Source: JAJYLM01 sp964547905 (lineage in GTDB: Bacteria; JAMCPX01). From it: 64,000 nt of DNA. The translations under genes and the position numbers were made by a program. Shown here one piece after another: positions 1 to 8,882 of this stretch; position 1 is the stretch's first letter, and each line of letters begins with the position of its first letter. The stretch is from assembly GCA_964547905.1 (NCBI GenBank), contig CAZJPN010000092.1:1-64000 (forward strand). Direction: 5' to 3'. A model generated the notes under the pieces. That model saw only the letters and a list, made by a program, of their open reading frames with translations. It ran no database searches and was not told the DNA's origin.

Positions 1-1
1 T

Positions 2-379
2 GTATTTAAACTTGCCAATATAAAGCCAAGATTCTTAGGCGTTATGTGGCAGGGGCACAGCATACGCAAAGCAATAAACATGCTGATGTCTGATCCGTTT
101 GTTGTATCAAGTGTTGTCATGTATCAGCTCCTGTTTACCATGGTAACCGGACTACTCATTGCAATAGGTATTGTTATCATTACCGGTGAAGGGTTTATCA
201 AAGAGCTTTTATTCCTTTTATTCATAATGGCTTATTTTATCGTTGTGTCCGCGGGTCCTGAGGCAGAACCGAGGTTCCGCCTGCCGGTATTGCCCTATAT
301 GCTCATCATTGCCGCTTTCGCCCTGTCTGCATTGTCCGGCAGTGTCTCGAGGAAGCATTACAAGGAACGTATAAAGTAG
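2..379 (+). CDS. C-terminal end of a membrane glycosyltransferase-like protein (partial)
   Basis: The reading frame is open to the left edge, so only the last 125 or so codons are here. The visible part has hydrophobic segments around residues 40-60, 70-85 and 100-115 of the fragment. It contains a motif of the form AEPRFRLPVLPYMLI, which resembles the end of PMT/GT39-type integral membrane glycosyltransferases (lipid-linked sugar donors), where an '(E)xRYxLPxxP' motif precedes the last helices. The C-terminus is short and basic (SRKHYKERIK). The family assignment rests on this motif and topology alone; the catalytic N-terminal half lies outside the window. Confidence 0.5.
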   Translation, partial: VFKLANIKPRFLGVMWQGHSIRKAINMLMSDPFVVSSVVMYQLLFTMVTGLLIAIGIVIITGEGFIKELLFLLFIMAYFIVVSAGPEAEPRFRLPVLPYMLIIAAFALSALSGSVSRKHYKERIK

Positions 380-437
380 GGCATACGGTAAGAGCAATTT
401 GCTTGATCATATAATATCCGTGTGATACCAAATTTTC

Positions 438-917
438 ATGGACACAAAAAAAGTATTAATTGTTATGGGAAGCAGTTCTGATGAGAAGTTCATGTCGGAA
501 TGCGCAAAGGTGCTGGAGAGTTTCTCTGTCGGCTATGACATGGTTGTTTCTTCTGCCCACAGAACGCCTGATAAGACGAGAGAGCTTGCAGTAAAAGCAA
601 GAGACAATGGATACGGTGTTATTATAGCAGGTGCAGGCGGTGCAGCCCACCTTGCCGGTGTCATAGCGTCTGAAACCGTATTACCTGTAATAGGTGTGCC
701 GCTGCCATCATCGTATCTCTCCGGCATGGATGCACTGCTGTCGACCGTGCAAATGCCAGGTGGTATACCCGTTGCAACTGTTGCTATTGGAGAGGCGGGT
801 GCAAAGAATGCCGCTCTGCTCGCAATTGAGATTCTTGCTCTCACGCAGGAATCTTTGCATAAGAAATTGCTGGAATACAGACAGACGCTTGCCCAAAACG
901 TTTCCAAGAAAAAGTAA
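438..917 (+). CDS. purE: N5-carboxyaminoimidazole ribonucleotide mutase PurE
   Basis: PurE converts N5-CAIR to CAIR in de novo purine synthesis in the cytoplasm. The 159-residue length fits class I PurE. The N-terminal MGSSSD motif (about residues 10-15), SAHRTP (about 39-44), the glycine-rich AGAGGAAHL loop (about 64-72), and the GxxLxGxDxLLSxVQMPxGxPVATVAIG block are all hallmarks of the active site and octamer core. The class I enzyme normally works with PurK, which is not in this window. It stands about 50 nt upstream of tsaC on the same strand. Confidence 0.95.
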   Translation: MDTKKVLIVMGSSSDEKFMSECAKVLESFSVGYDMVVSSAHRTPDKTRELAVKARDNGYGVIIAGAGGAAHLAGVIASETVLPVIGVPLPSSYLSGMDALLSTVQMPGGIPVATVAIGEAGAKNAALLAIEILALTQESLHKKLLEYRQTLAQNVSKKK

Positions 918-968
918 AATTGTTCAACAATTCCCGGCAATGTTTTAAAAAACAGAGGAATTTGTGTA

Positions 969-1709
969 ATGAGCGAAAAAACTCCGATCTTTAATCCCCC
1001 TTCCTCCCCCTTTAGTAAAAGGGGAGGGGTACCCAAGCGGGGCCTGGGTCGGGGGATTTGTCCCTATTGCATTTTTTGGATGAGCGATATCCTGAAAGAT
1101 AGGAAGAAAAGAGAGCTCATAGTTGATGACCTTAGAAACGGTAAAATCATGATCTATCCCACGGAAACCATATACGGTATAGGATGTGATGCTTTCAATG
1201 AGACTGCGGTAAATAGGATCTTTGAAATAAAGAAACGCCCACTATCGAAGTCGCTGATACTGCTTATCAAGGATATAGAAATGATAAAGGAACTTACTGT
1301 TGAGATCACACCTGTTGCAGAACAGTTAATAAAGGCATTCTGGCCAGGCCCCCTTACCATGATATTCAAGGCGAAACCCGGTATCAGCAAACTATTGACA
1401 GGCAAAACAGGCACGATTGCTTTACGACAGTCCCCACATCCTCTGGTAGCATCTATTTTTGAAGACTTCCATCATCCTCTTGTTTCTACGAGCGCGAACA
1501 TCTCAAACGATAAAACATCTACAGCTATAGATGAGATATCAACATTTATTACTGATAATGTTGACCTTATAATTGATGGGGGTAAAATAAGCAATGTGCC
1601 TTCCACTGTAATTGATGTTACTGACAACAGAATAGTGTATGTAAGAGAAGGAGCAATAAAAAAAACTTCAATAGAAAGGTTGTTGTATGACAGAAATAAA
1701 ACCGTTTAA
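969..1709 (+). CDS. tsaC: Threonylcarbamoyl-AMP synthase (TsaC/Sua5/YrdC family)
   Basis: This family makes threonylcarbamoyl-AMP from threonine, bicarbonate and ATP, the first step of t6A37 tRNA modification. The conserved core starts near residue 38 and shows YPTETIYGIGCDA, KRPxSKxL, WPGPLTMIF, the ALRxP-like ALRQSP, and STSANIS, all typical of YrdC domains. Two starts are possible. ATG 969 has a good Shine-Dalgarno-like AGAGGAA at the right distance. ATG 1080 gives the normal family N-terminus but has a poor RBS. The extra 37 residues of the long form are mostly encoded by a palindromic repeat at 993-1058. The gene overlaps the next one by 23 nt. Confidence 0.9.
   Translation: MSEKTPIFNPPSSPFSKRGGVPKRGLGRGICPYCIFWMSDILKDRKKRELIVDDLRNGKIMIYPTETIYGIGCDAFNETAVNRIFEIKKRPLSKSLILLIKDIEMIKELTVEITPVAEQLIKAFWPGPLTMIFKAKPGISKLLTGKTGTIALRQSPHPLVASIFEDFHHPLVSTSANISNDKTSTAIDEISTFITDNVDLIIDGGKISNVPSTVIDVTDNRIVYVREGAIKKTSIERLLYDRNKTV
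993..1058. repeat. Palindromic repeat lying in frame inside the 5' end of tsaC
   Basis: A nested inverted repeat. The outer arms are AATCCCCC (993-1000) and GGGGGATT (1051-1058). Inner arms CCTCCCCCTTT (1003-1013) and AAAGGGGAGG (1018-1027) form a second hairpin. The element is 66 bp, a multiple of three, and reads through without a stop in the tsaC frame as a low-complexity Pro/Ser/Gly/Arg stretch. Similar CCCCC/GGGGG hairpins recur in intergenic DNA at about 13155-13169. Confidence 0.7.
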
Positions 1710-2967
1710 AGGAACAAGGTATAATAGTAAAATAGTTGACCCATCCATGGTAGTGGCACCGCCGTACGATGTTATCAATGAAGCCCAGCAGGAGATGCTG
1801 TATAAAAAACACCCGTACAATGTCATACGGCTCATACTCGGCAAGCAGCACGAGGATGACAACGATAAAAACAACAAGTATACAAGGGCGAGGAAGTTTA
1901 TCGATGAATGGATACAGTCTGACGTACTGATCAGGGACGATGTCCCTTCTATTTATCTTTATATTCAGAAATTTGGAATCAAGGGTAAAATCTATGAGCG
2001 TCATGGGTTTGTAATGCTTTTGAAGTTAGGAGCCGATATTTATACACATGAAAAAACGCTTTCAAAACCAAAAGAAGACAGGTTTGAGTTGATGAAGGCG
2101 TGTGAAGGCAACATGTCACCGATCTTTGTTCTGTACGATGACGAAAAAAGGTGCGTCGAATGCATCACCATAAGTCCTGCAATACATACACTGCTTGCCC
2201 ACATCAAAGAAGGGGATGAAGAGCATTTCTTCTACAGGATCACGGACGAAAAGATTATAAACACGGTAACAAAATTGCTTTCCAACCAGCGCATATATAT
2301 TGCCGATGGCCACCATAGGTATGAGACCGCGCTACGATACAGGGATTATATGTTTTCACTGCACGGCAGGGATGAGAATGCAAGCTATAATTATGTGCTC
2401 ACGTACTTTACCAACATAAGCGATGAAGGCCTTGTCATTCTCCCGACCCACAGGATAGTCCATGAAGTTCCCTATACGGAAAAAGAGTTTATTGAAAAGC
2501 TGAAGCCGGTTTTTGATGTTAAACTGTTCAGCAGTACAACTGGGAAAACAACCATAAGCGACTGGGTCAAAGAAATAGAGGAATCCGGCAAGGCATGCGG
2601 TGCTAAATTTTATGGCAGTGGTAATCTTTATATACTTCACAATTATCGTCAGAACAGGCGGAAGGAGGATCCCACGCCTGAGGCATTGAAATCACTCGAT
2701 GTGTATATCCTCAATAAAGAAATACTCGAAGGTATCCTCAATATACCGGAAAGCACCTTCTCCACAGGTGGCAGGTTGTCTTATTTTCATGAGATGGATA
2801 CAGCTCTGACCTCTATGAAGAAAGGGGATGTTGCATTCGTTTTAAATGCGCCGTCTGCAAAGGACGTAAAGGCTGTTGCACTGGACGGGCTGAACATGCC
2901 CCAGAAGACAACCTTTTTCTATCCAAAGCTTTTATCCGGCATTGTGTTCCACATGTTCAACCCGTAA
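1687..2967 (+). CDS. DUF1015 family protein
   Basis: At 426 residues this matches the usual length of DUF1015 proteins. Recognisable family features are the N-terminal block IKPFKGTRYN, VVAPPYDVI around residues 20-30, and the IADGHHRYETAL motif around residue 205, with ParB-like/HTH-free architecture. The function of the family is not established; it is often found near amino-acid or cofactor genes. The start overlaps the end of tsaC by 23 nt, which implies co-transcription and possibly translational coupling. No signal peptide or membrane segment is seen. Confidence 0.85.
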   Translation: MTEIKPFKGTRYNSKIVDPSMVVAPPYDVINEAQQEMLYKKHPYNVIRLILGKQHEDDNDKNNKYTRARKFIDEWIQSDVLIRDDVPSIYLYIQKFGIKGKIYERHGFVMLLKLGADIYTHEKTLSKPKEDRFELMKACEGNMSPIFVLYDDEKRCVECITISPAIHTLLAHIKEGDEEHFFYRITDEKIINTVTKLLSNQRIYIADGHHRYETALRYRDYMFSLHGRDENASYNYVLTYFTNISDEGLVILPTHRIVHEVPYTEKEFIEKLKPVFDVKLFSSTTGKTTISDWVKEIEESGKACGAKFYGSGNLYILHNYRQNRRKEDPTPEALKSLDVYILNKEILEGILNIPESTFSTGGRLSYFHEMDTALTSMKKGDVAFVLNAPSAKDVKAVALDGLNMPQKTTFFYPKLLSGIVFHMFNP

Positions 2968-3065
2968 CAGTCATTTATTTTCGTGCATCGGCAGAGCCGA
3001 TCCCTCCAGAACAGTCTGATCGTTATCATTGTCAGTTTGCGTCCTTTGTGTAATTTGCTATAGCT

Positions 3066-5909
3066 ATGAAACCAATAGTTGTTTTTTTAGGAACCATTTT
3101 TATCGTGTTGCTCATGATGGCCGTGGCCATTGCTCAGGATTTCAGGAATGCACCTCCGGGTGAGGTATGGTGTACCATAGAATCGGAACATTTTTCTATT
3201 ACCTTTCCCGAGCATGATAGCCAGCTTGCGCATAAGCTGATCGATATGGCTGAATATTATTATCCGCGTATGATCAGACGTATGGGATGGACGCCGGCAA
3301 GAAAAACATACATACTCATCTCGAATGCAACGGATTCCACGAACGGTGAAACCACAACGTATTATTACAACCATATCGTCATCTTTGCGGTTCCGCCCGA
3401 TGCCTATTCAAGTATTATCAATTATGACGATTGGCTCAAGATGATCTTTACCCATGAATATACACATATATTACATCTGGATCAGACGAGAGGTTTCTTC
3501 GGCTTTTTAAATGATATTTTCGGCAGGATATTGTTTGTAAATCAGATAGAGCCGGATTGGATCATAGAGGGGTATGCTGTTTATAATGAATCAACGCTTA
3601 CATCCGCAGGCAGGGATAACAGCAGCTATTACAACACGGTTTTAAGGATGCAGGCACTCAACAATGATCTGCCTGATATAGATGAAGGCGACGGTACGCC
3701 GAGTAAATGGCCGTTCGGTGAATACCCCTATGTGTACGGCGGCAAATTCATGCAGTATATAGCCAACAGATACTCGGATAAGGCACTTGCGGATTATTCA
3801 GAACAGTATACGTATCTCCCGTTGCTGTTGAACAGGGATGCAGAGCTCGCATTTGACAAGAAGGGTTTTACTTCTCTATGGAAGGATTGGCAAAACAACG
3901 TACGAAAGCAAGCATTGCTTTCGGTAATATCTCTGATGTTTTCATGGCGTACAAGCTCAAAGCAGATAACGCATATCGGTGCTTACACAAGAGGACCGGT
4001 ATGGGATACCAATGGTAATGGCATATATTATACCTCTTACAGTGGCAAAAGTCAGATGGGTATTTTCTATGCAGGATTAAACAATGGCAAAAATAAATGG
4101 GTTGTCAGGAGGAACAATGGATATACAGGCTCTCTTTGCAAGGGCAGCTTTTTCTTTTCTCAAAATGAATTTTATAAAAATTTTTATTTATACAATGATC
4201 TCTATGAGCTCAATACCAAAACCGGCGGTCTAAAAAGGCTTACATACGGGTTACACGTGCACGGCCCCGATGTATCACCGGACTGTGCAAAGGTGGTTTT
4301 TGTCTCAAATACAGCAACTACATCAGACCTGATGACATATTATTTGACAGACCCAGGCTTTATAACGACCATTGCAAGCATAAAAGGGACAGGACAATTC
4401 CTTGATCCGAGATGGTCATGGGATGGCAGGCATATCGCAGTTACCGTTAAAAACAACAACGGAGAATCAGGCATAAAAATTATGGATGGTGAGGGCCGGA
4501 GTTTTACTACCGTAATATTCAACGATCATCTGAATTTGTTTCCCTCATGGTCCAGAGACGACCGGTATGTGCTTTTTTCTTCAGATATGACAGGCATAGC
4601 TAACCTGTACGCATATTCAATAACAGAAGGGGCTTTGTATCAGGTTACAAATGTTATAGGTGGTGCTTATGAATCTCAGGTGTCCCATGACAATAAAAAT
4701 ATAGCTTTAACTGAGTACGACGGCTCTGGGTTCAATATTTACACGATGCCGTTTTCGCCGGCTACGTTCAGGAAGGTGAACCCGGCGAGGGAATTCACTG
4801 TTGAGCAGATCAATCCGTACAAGCACCTTGAGATAAAAGAAACAAGATACTCTCCGTTTTCAACACTTTTACCAACATGGTGGCTACCGACAATTTCATT
4901 GGCAAGCGATGCCTATTCTCTTGGTGTTTATACTGCAGGCTCTGATTTGCTCGATCATAATAATTATACGGTTCAAGTCGGTTATACAGCATACCCTTAT
5001 TTACAATGGAGACCTGGATTTTCAGCCACATACGATAATACATCCTATCCGCCTGATATAGGTATTGCCGGATCGATAATACCCTCTATTGCAGCAACGT
5101 ACAGGGATCCAGCCTCGGGTATCTATCATTCATACATACAACAGGACAGCAACATAGCGCTGAGTGTAACATACCCTATAAATCATGTGCGTTATAGACA
5201 GTCGGCAGGTATCGGATATAATTATACGTATAAAGAATCGCTGACACAGCTTCCTGCTTATGTTACAAATCTTCCTTTTACCGGTGTGTTAAGCGGGGTT
5301 ACGGCAAACTACTCCATTGATACGACGTCTTTTTTTAACACATCCATAAGCAGTGAAGACGGTGTATATTTCAACACGTACTTTGAAAAGGATCTTTCAT
5401 TCCTCGGCAGTGACAGGGACCTCTCTCAATCATACTCAACAATAAAAGGATACCTACCGGGCTTTGGTGTCAACCATGTTATCTATGTAAAAGGTATATA
5501 TGGATTTGTGGCAGGTGCATCAAAAAATGATTCCATGTTTTCTATCGGAGGCGTCCAGCCGTTTTATGGAAATCCCGATTATACGAGTGTACCGGTAAGA
5601 GGCTATCCAGCAGGCACACTGACCGGTACACAGGCATACTCGGCAACCCTGGAGTACCGGTATCCCGCGGGCATCATAGACAGGGGTATAAGTACCCTGC
5701 CGTTTTATCTCGATAAGATATCTCTGTTCCCATTTGTTGATAGTGCAGGCAATACACATAAGTCTGTTACCTCGACGGGCATAGAATTGAATTTAGATAC
5801 ATATATCGGTTATCTTTTCCCGTTTCGGTTTACAATAGGATATGCTTATGCGTACAATATATATCCGGCATCATCATTTTATTTCCTTTTAGGAGAAACG
5901 ATTCAGTGA
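3066..5909 (+). CDS. Secreted gluzincin-like protease fused to a beta-propeller and an outer-membrane beta-barrel
   Basis: This 947-residue protein starts with a clear signal peptide (hydrophobic residues 5-22, cleavage near AIAQ). A peptidase-MA-like domain follows, with zinc motif H130-E-Y-T-H134 and a likely third ligand E168 in IIEGYAVYNE. Residues of about 290-560 contain several TolB/WD40-like blades (motifs such as GPDVSPD, DPRWSWDGRHIAV, FPSWSRDDRYVLFSSD). The last 350 or so residues are rich in alternating aromatic strands (surface-antigen/BamA-type barrel). It probably sits in the outer membrane with protease and propeller in the periplasm. Its substrate is unknown. The stop overlaps the GTG of the MATE gene. 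Confidence 0.8.
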   Translation: MKPIVVFLGTIFIVLLMMAVAIAQDFRNAPPGEVWCTIESEHFSITFPEHDSQLAHKLIDMAEYYYPRMIRRMGWTPARKTYILISNATDSTNGETTTYYYNHIVIFAVPPDAYSSIINYDDWLKMIFTHEYTHILHLDQTRGFFGFLNDIFGRILFVNQIEPDWIIEGYAVYNESTLTSAGRDNSSYYNTVLRMQALNNDLPDIDEGDGTPSKWPFGEYPYVYGGKFMQYIANRYSDKALADYSEQYTYLPLLLNRDAELAFDKKGFTSLWKDWQNNVRKQALLSVISLMFSWRTSSKQITHIGAYTRGPVWDTNGNGIYYTSYSGKSQMGIFYAGLNNGKNKWVVRRNNGYTGSLCKGSFFFSQNEFYKNFYLYNDLYELNTKTGGLKRLTYGLHVHGPDVSPDCAKVVFVSNTATTSDLMTYYLTDPGFITTIASIKGTGQFLDPRWSWDGRHIAVTVKNNNGESGIKIMDGEGRSFTTVIFNDHLNLFPSWSRDDRYVLFSSDMTGIANLYAYSITEGALYQVTNVIGGAYESQVSHDNKNIALTEYDGSGFNIYTMPFSPATFRKVNPAREFTVEQINPYKHLEIKETRYSPFSTLLPTWWLPTISLASDAYSLGVYTAGSDLLDHNNYTVQVGYTAYPYLQWRPGFSATYDNTSYPPDIGIAGSIIPSIAATYRDPASGIYHSYIQQDSNIALSVTYPINHVRYRQSAGIGYNYTYKESLTQLPAYVTNLPFTGVLSGVTANYSIDTTSFFNTSISSEDGVYFNTYFEKDLSFLGSDRDLSQSYSTIKGYLPGFGVNHVIYVKGIYGFVAGASKNDSMFSIGGVQPFYGNPDYTSVPVRGYPAGTLTGTQAYSATLEYRYPAGIIDRGISTLPFYLDKISLFPFVDSAGNTHKSVTSTGIELNLDTYIGYLFPFRFTIGYAYAYNIYPASSFYFLLGETIQ

Positions 5910-7240
5910 GAAATATTTATACGACGGTGGCAAGGCTTGCAGCGCCTGTTATGATAGGCATGCTGACCCAGACATTCATAAACCTGTTTGACGTCGCAAT
6001 GGTCGGCAGGCTCGGTGCGGATGCAAAGACAGCACTCGCAGCGCTCGGGGTCGGCATCATAACACTCTGGGTGTTCGGCGGTGCACTGAATGCAATATCG
6101 GTCGGCATACTCAGCCTTGTTACGCGAAGGTTTGGAGAAAAAGAATACCAGAAGGCTGGTGAAGTCCTGTTCGTCGGTATTGCCATGGCCATTGTTCTCG
6201 GGACCATGATGGGTGTCCTCGGGTATGTAATATCAAAGCCGCTGTTCTCAATGCTTACCCACAATAAGATTGTTGCGATCGAGGGAGCAAAGTTCATAAG
6301 GTTTAGGTTTATAGGACTGCTCCCGTTCCTTATTATCATCGTATACAAGGCATTTTTCGATGCACTGGGCAAGACCTGGGTGTTTATGTATGTGGAGATC
6401 ATCATGAACATCGTCAACGTGGTCCTGTCCTACGGCTTGATCCTTGGGCACCTGGGGTTCCCGAGGCTTGGGGTCGAAGGCGCCGGCATATCTGCAACAG
6501 TCAGTTCATTCGTTGGTGCAGTGGGCATCATCATCTATAGCTTTGAGCGCAGATACCGGGCGTTTGGTATATACAAAGTCTGCAAAGTTAACCTCAGGCT
6601 TATAAAAGAAATCATAAGGATAAGCTACCCGGCAGCTATTGCCGCGGTGCTTACGACATTAGGGTTTGAGGCATTCATTGTCATATCCGGCAAGATCAAC
6701 GTTGTAACACAGGCAGCAACAACCATACTGACGCAGCTTGCTTCGCTGACATTTTTGCCCCTTCTTGGGTTCGGTACTGCTGCGGCAACCATGGTTGGAC
6801 AGAGTCTCGGGGCAGGCAGCCCGGATCAAGCGGAAAAATACGCCTACAGCTCGATAAAACTTGGCACTATTATAACAACTGTTTTGGCTTTGGTGTTCCT
6901 ATTTTTTTCTCAGCACGTTATAGGGTTGTTTACCGATACAAACGCCGTTATAACTGAAGGTTCAAAGGCATTGATCATATTCAGCCTTGCAATGGTTTTT
7001 GAAGCCATCGGCATTATAGCCAGTCAGTCGTTATTCGGGGCAGGATATACAAAGTATGTCATGGTTGTTGACGTATCTTTGCACTGGTTGATATTCGTAC
7101 CTCTTTCTTACGTGCTCGGAGTAGTTGCAGGATTAAATATTGTTGGATTATGGTTATCAGTGGACATATACGTATTCTTGCTGAGCCTGTTTATGCTTAT
7201 AGGGCTAAAAATGGGCAAGTGGAAGCTGGTGAAGATATAG
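5906..7240 (+). CDS. MATE family multidrug/metabolite efflux transporter
   Basis: A 444-residue integral inner-membrane protein with about 12 hydrophobic segments. The N-terminal half has the MATE-typical APVMIGMLTQTFINLFDVAMVG region, where the DVAMVGRLG stretch is characteristic of NorM/DinF-like proteins. The second half shows the FGTAAATMVGQSLGAG repeat of that region. It probably exports cationic compounds in exchange for H+ or Na+. The start is GTG at 5906, which overlaps the stop codon of the preceding gene and lies behind AGGAGA, so the two are likely translationally coupled. The substrate cannot be told from sequence. Confidence 0.92.
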   Translation: MRNIYTTVARLAAPVMIGMLTQTFINLFDVAMVGRLGADAKTALAALGVGIITLWVFGGALNAISVGILSLVTRRFGEKEYQKAGEVLFVGIAMAIVLGTMMGVLGYVISKPLFSMLTHNKIVAIEGAKFIRFRFIGLLPFLIIIVYKAFFDALGKTWVFMYVEIIMNIVNVVLSYGLILGHLGFPRLGVEGAGISATVSSFVGAVGIIIYSFERRYRAFGIYKVCKVNLRLIKEIIRISYPAAIAAVLTTLGFEAFIVISGKINVVTQAATTILTQLASLTFLPLLGFGTAAATMVGQSLGAGSPDQAEKYAYSSIKLGTIITTVLALVFLFFSQHVIGLFTDTNAVITEGSKALIIFSLAMVFEAIGIIASQSLFGAGYTKYVMVVDVSLHWLIFVPLSYVLGVVAGLNIVGLWLSVDIYVFLLSLFMLIGLKMGKWKLVKI

Positions 7241-7286
7241 CACCGGGGTTGTCATTTTATGTTCGTGTGATTAGAATATTCGTACG

Positions 7287-8213
7287 ATGGAAAAAAAAGA
7301 ACTTCAGAATAGAATACGGAGACTGGTAAAAGAGAAGAATGCAATACTTCTGGCACACAACTATCAGAGGGCCGAGATACAGGAGATCGCGGATCTTACC
7401 GGTGATTCATATGAGTTGAGCGTTAAGGCATCGAAAACAGACGCGGATATTATTGTATTCTGCGGAGTACGATTCATGGCAGAAAGCGCCAAGATACTCT
7501 CGCCTGAAAAGACAGTGCTTTTGCCCAATGTCAATGCCGGCTGTCCCATGGCCGATATGATTACCGTACAGCAGTTGGAAGGGCTCAAATCACAGTACCC
7601 GGAAGCTGCTGTCGTAAGCTATGTAAACACAAATGCGGATGTTAAGGCACTGTCGGATGTGTGCTGTACATCGTCGAATGCGGTAAATATCGTTAAGGCT
7701 GTTAATGCAAAAGGGGTACTTTTTATACCGGACAAAAATCTCGGCAGTTATGTGAAAAAGTTCGTGGACAAGGACATGATCATCTGGAACGGCTATTGTC
7801 CCACGCACCATCATATTTATCCTGAAGAGATAACACTGTTAAAAGAAAAATATCCCGATGCACCGTTTGTATGCCATCCCGAATGCAGACCCGAGGTTGT
7901 TGAACTCGCAGATAAGGTCGCGTCTACGTCAGGGATCTTGAAATTTGCAAGAGAAGACTCTCACAAACAGTTTATCATAGGTACTGAAGAAGGCATCATG
8001 TATCAACTCAGGAAAAACAATCCTGAAAAGGAATTCATCCTTGCTTCGCATGGATTCATATGCCCGAATATGAAAAGAACAAGGCTCGAGGATATCGTGC
8101 TCGCACTCGAGAAGAACCAATATGAAATCAAGCTGTCACCCGCAATCATAGAAAAGGCAAGACTCCCGCTCGAAAGAATGATCGAAATGAGTGCGGCTTC
8201 AGCACTCAAATGA
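7287..8213 (+). CDS. nadA: Quinolinate synthase NadA
   Basis: NadA condenses iminoaspartate with dihydroxyacetone phosphate to quinolinate for NAD synthesis, using a [4Fe-4S] cluster. The 308-residue length is that of the short form of the family. Three cluster cysteines are in place: C86 (VNAGCPM), about C172 (NGYCPTHH), and about C258 (HGFICPNM). The family starting motif AHNYQR (residues 24-29) and GDSYELS are also present. The NadB and NadC partners are not in the window. A hairpin with a short T-run directly follows the stop codon. Confidence 0.96.
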   Translation: MEKKELQNRIRRLVKEKNAILLAHNYQRAEIQEIADLTGDSYELSVKASKTDADIIVFCGVRFMAESAKILSPEKTVLLPNVNAGCPMADMITVQQLEGLKSQYPEAAVVSYVNTNADVKALSDVCCTSSNAVNIVKAVNAKGVLFIPDKNLGSYVKKFVDKDMIIWNGYCPTHHHIYPEEITLLKEKYPDAPFVCHPECRPEVVELADKVASTSGILKFAREDSHKQFIIGTEEGIMYQLRKNNPEKEFILASHGFICPNMKRTRLEDIVLALEKNQYEIKLSPAIIEKARLPLERMIEMSAASALK

Positions 8214-8238
8214 CTTTTCCCTTATAGGGAAAGCTTTT
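8214..8238 (+). terminator. Likely rho-independent terminator after nadA
   Basis: A perfect 7-bp stem TTTCCCT (8216-8222) / AGGGAAA (8226-8232) with a 3-nt loop starts just after the nadA stop and is followed by GCTTTTG. The stem is AT-rich and the T-run short, so it is probably a weak to moderate terminator. Confidence 0.55.
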
Positions 8239-8378
8239 GATAAGTTATTTTACTCTAAATTTGTAATTGTTTTTGCAAGATGATATGTTACTCAAGAACA
8301 AGAACATTTCTGTTTTTAAAAATGGTATAAAATTTGCTCGTATTTATCTATAGCTATTTCAAAAAAGAGGTGGTTAAA

Positions 8379-8704
8379 ATGCCGGCATTTAAACAATTGT
8401 TTGGTTATAAACTTGGTATCATAGTTTATATATGGCTCCAAAACAACTATTACCACAAGACAGGGCTGGTATGTTCAAGGGACATGCTTTTTGCTCCCCA
8501 AAAAACTTCAGGGTGTCCTGAAGTATGACACATACGACCCTGATGTAAACATACCGGATAATCCATCTACCGTGTACACCATAGGGCTGAATTGGTTTTT
8601 TTACAACCTTGACAAGGATACAGGTTGACTACGAGATAAAAGATGTGGATAGAGCAACCAGAAATAGCAATCTCCTCGCAGCTCAAGTTCAGGTTGGATT
8701 CTGA
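8379..8704 (+). pseudogene. Decayed outer-membrane porin (phosphate-selective porin O/P-like) remnant
   Basis: An ATG at 8379 behind AAAAGAGGTGG begins MPAFKQLFGYKLGII, then the frame is lost. From 8464 another frame reads GWYVQGTCFLLPKKLQGVLK, followed by YDTYDPDVNIPDNPS and YTIGLNWFFYNLDKDTG, ending in a stop at 8626. A one-base shift gives QVDYEIKDVDRATRN and ends AAQVQVGF-stop at 8702-8704. A terminal Phe and these strand motifs are typical of the last strands of OprO/P-type porins. Most of the barrel is deleted and at least two frame changes are needed. No full-length copy is in the window. Confidence 0.7.
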
Positions 8705-8768
8705 TTATGCCGCCTTCTTTTCGACATAAATTCCAAATGCATTTTTCTGGTTAATTATTGTTTCAATC

Positions 8769-8797
8769 TTTAAATTTGTTGATAAAAAATTTATAAT
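8769..8797 (+). promoter_or_regulatory. Possible sigma-70-type promoter before the FGE-like gene
   Basis: A perfect TATAAT at 8792-8797 lies 17 bp downstream of TTTAAA (8769-8774; 4 of 6 matches to TTGACA). It precedes the FGE-like gene at 8883 by about 85 nt in otherwise AT-rich non-coding DNA. This is a consensus match by eye only. Confidence 0.3.
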
Positions 8798-8882
8798 GGA
8801 GTAGCACCAACTATCAGAAAGGGTAGGTTTAACACAGCTCTTATATACATATAAAGAACAATCAAAAGGGCATATTACGCCT

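Noticed and set aside
533..1036. Long minus-strand frame over purE
   Set aside because: It is the antisense of purE and the repeat, with no family pattern; purE is certain.
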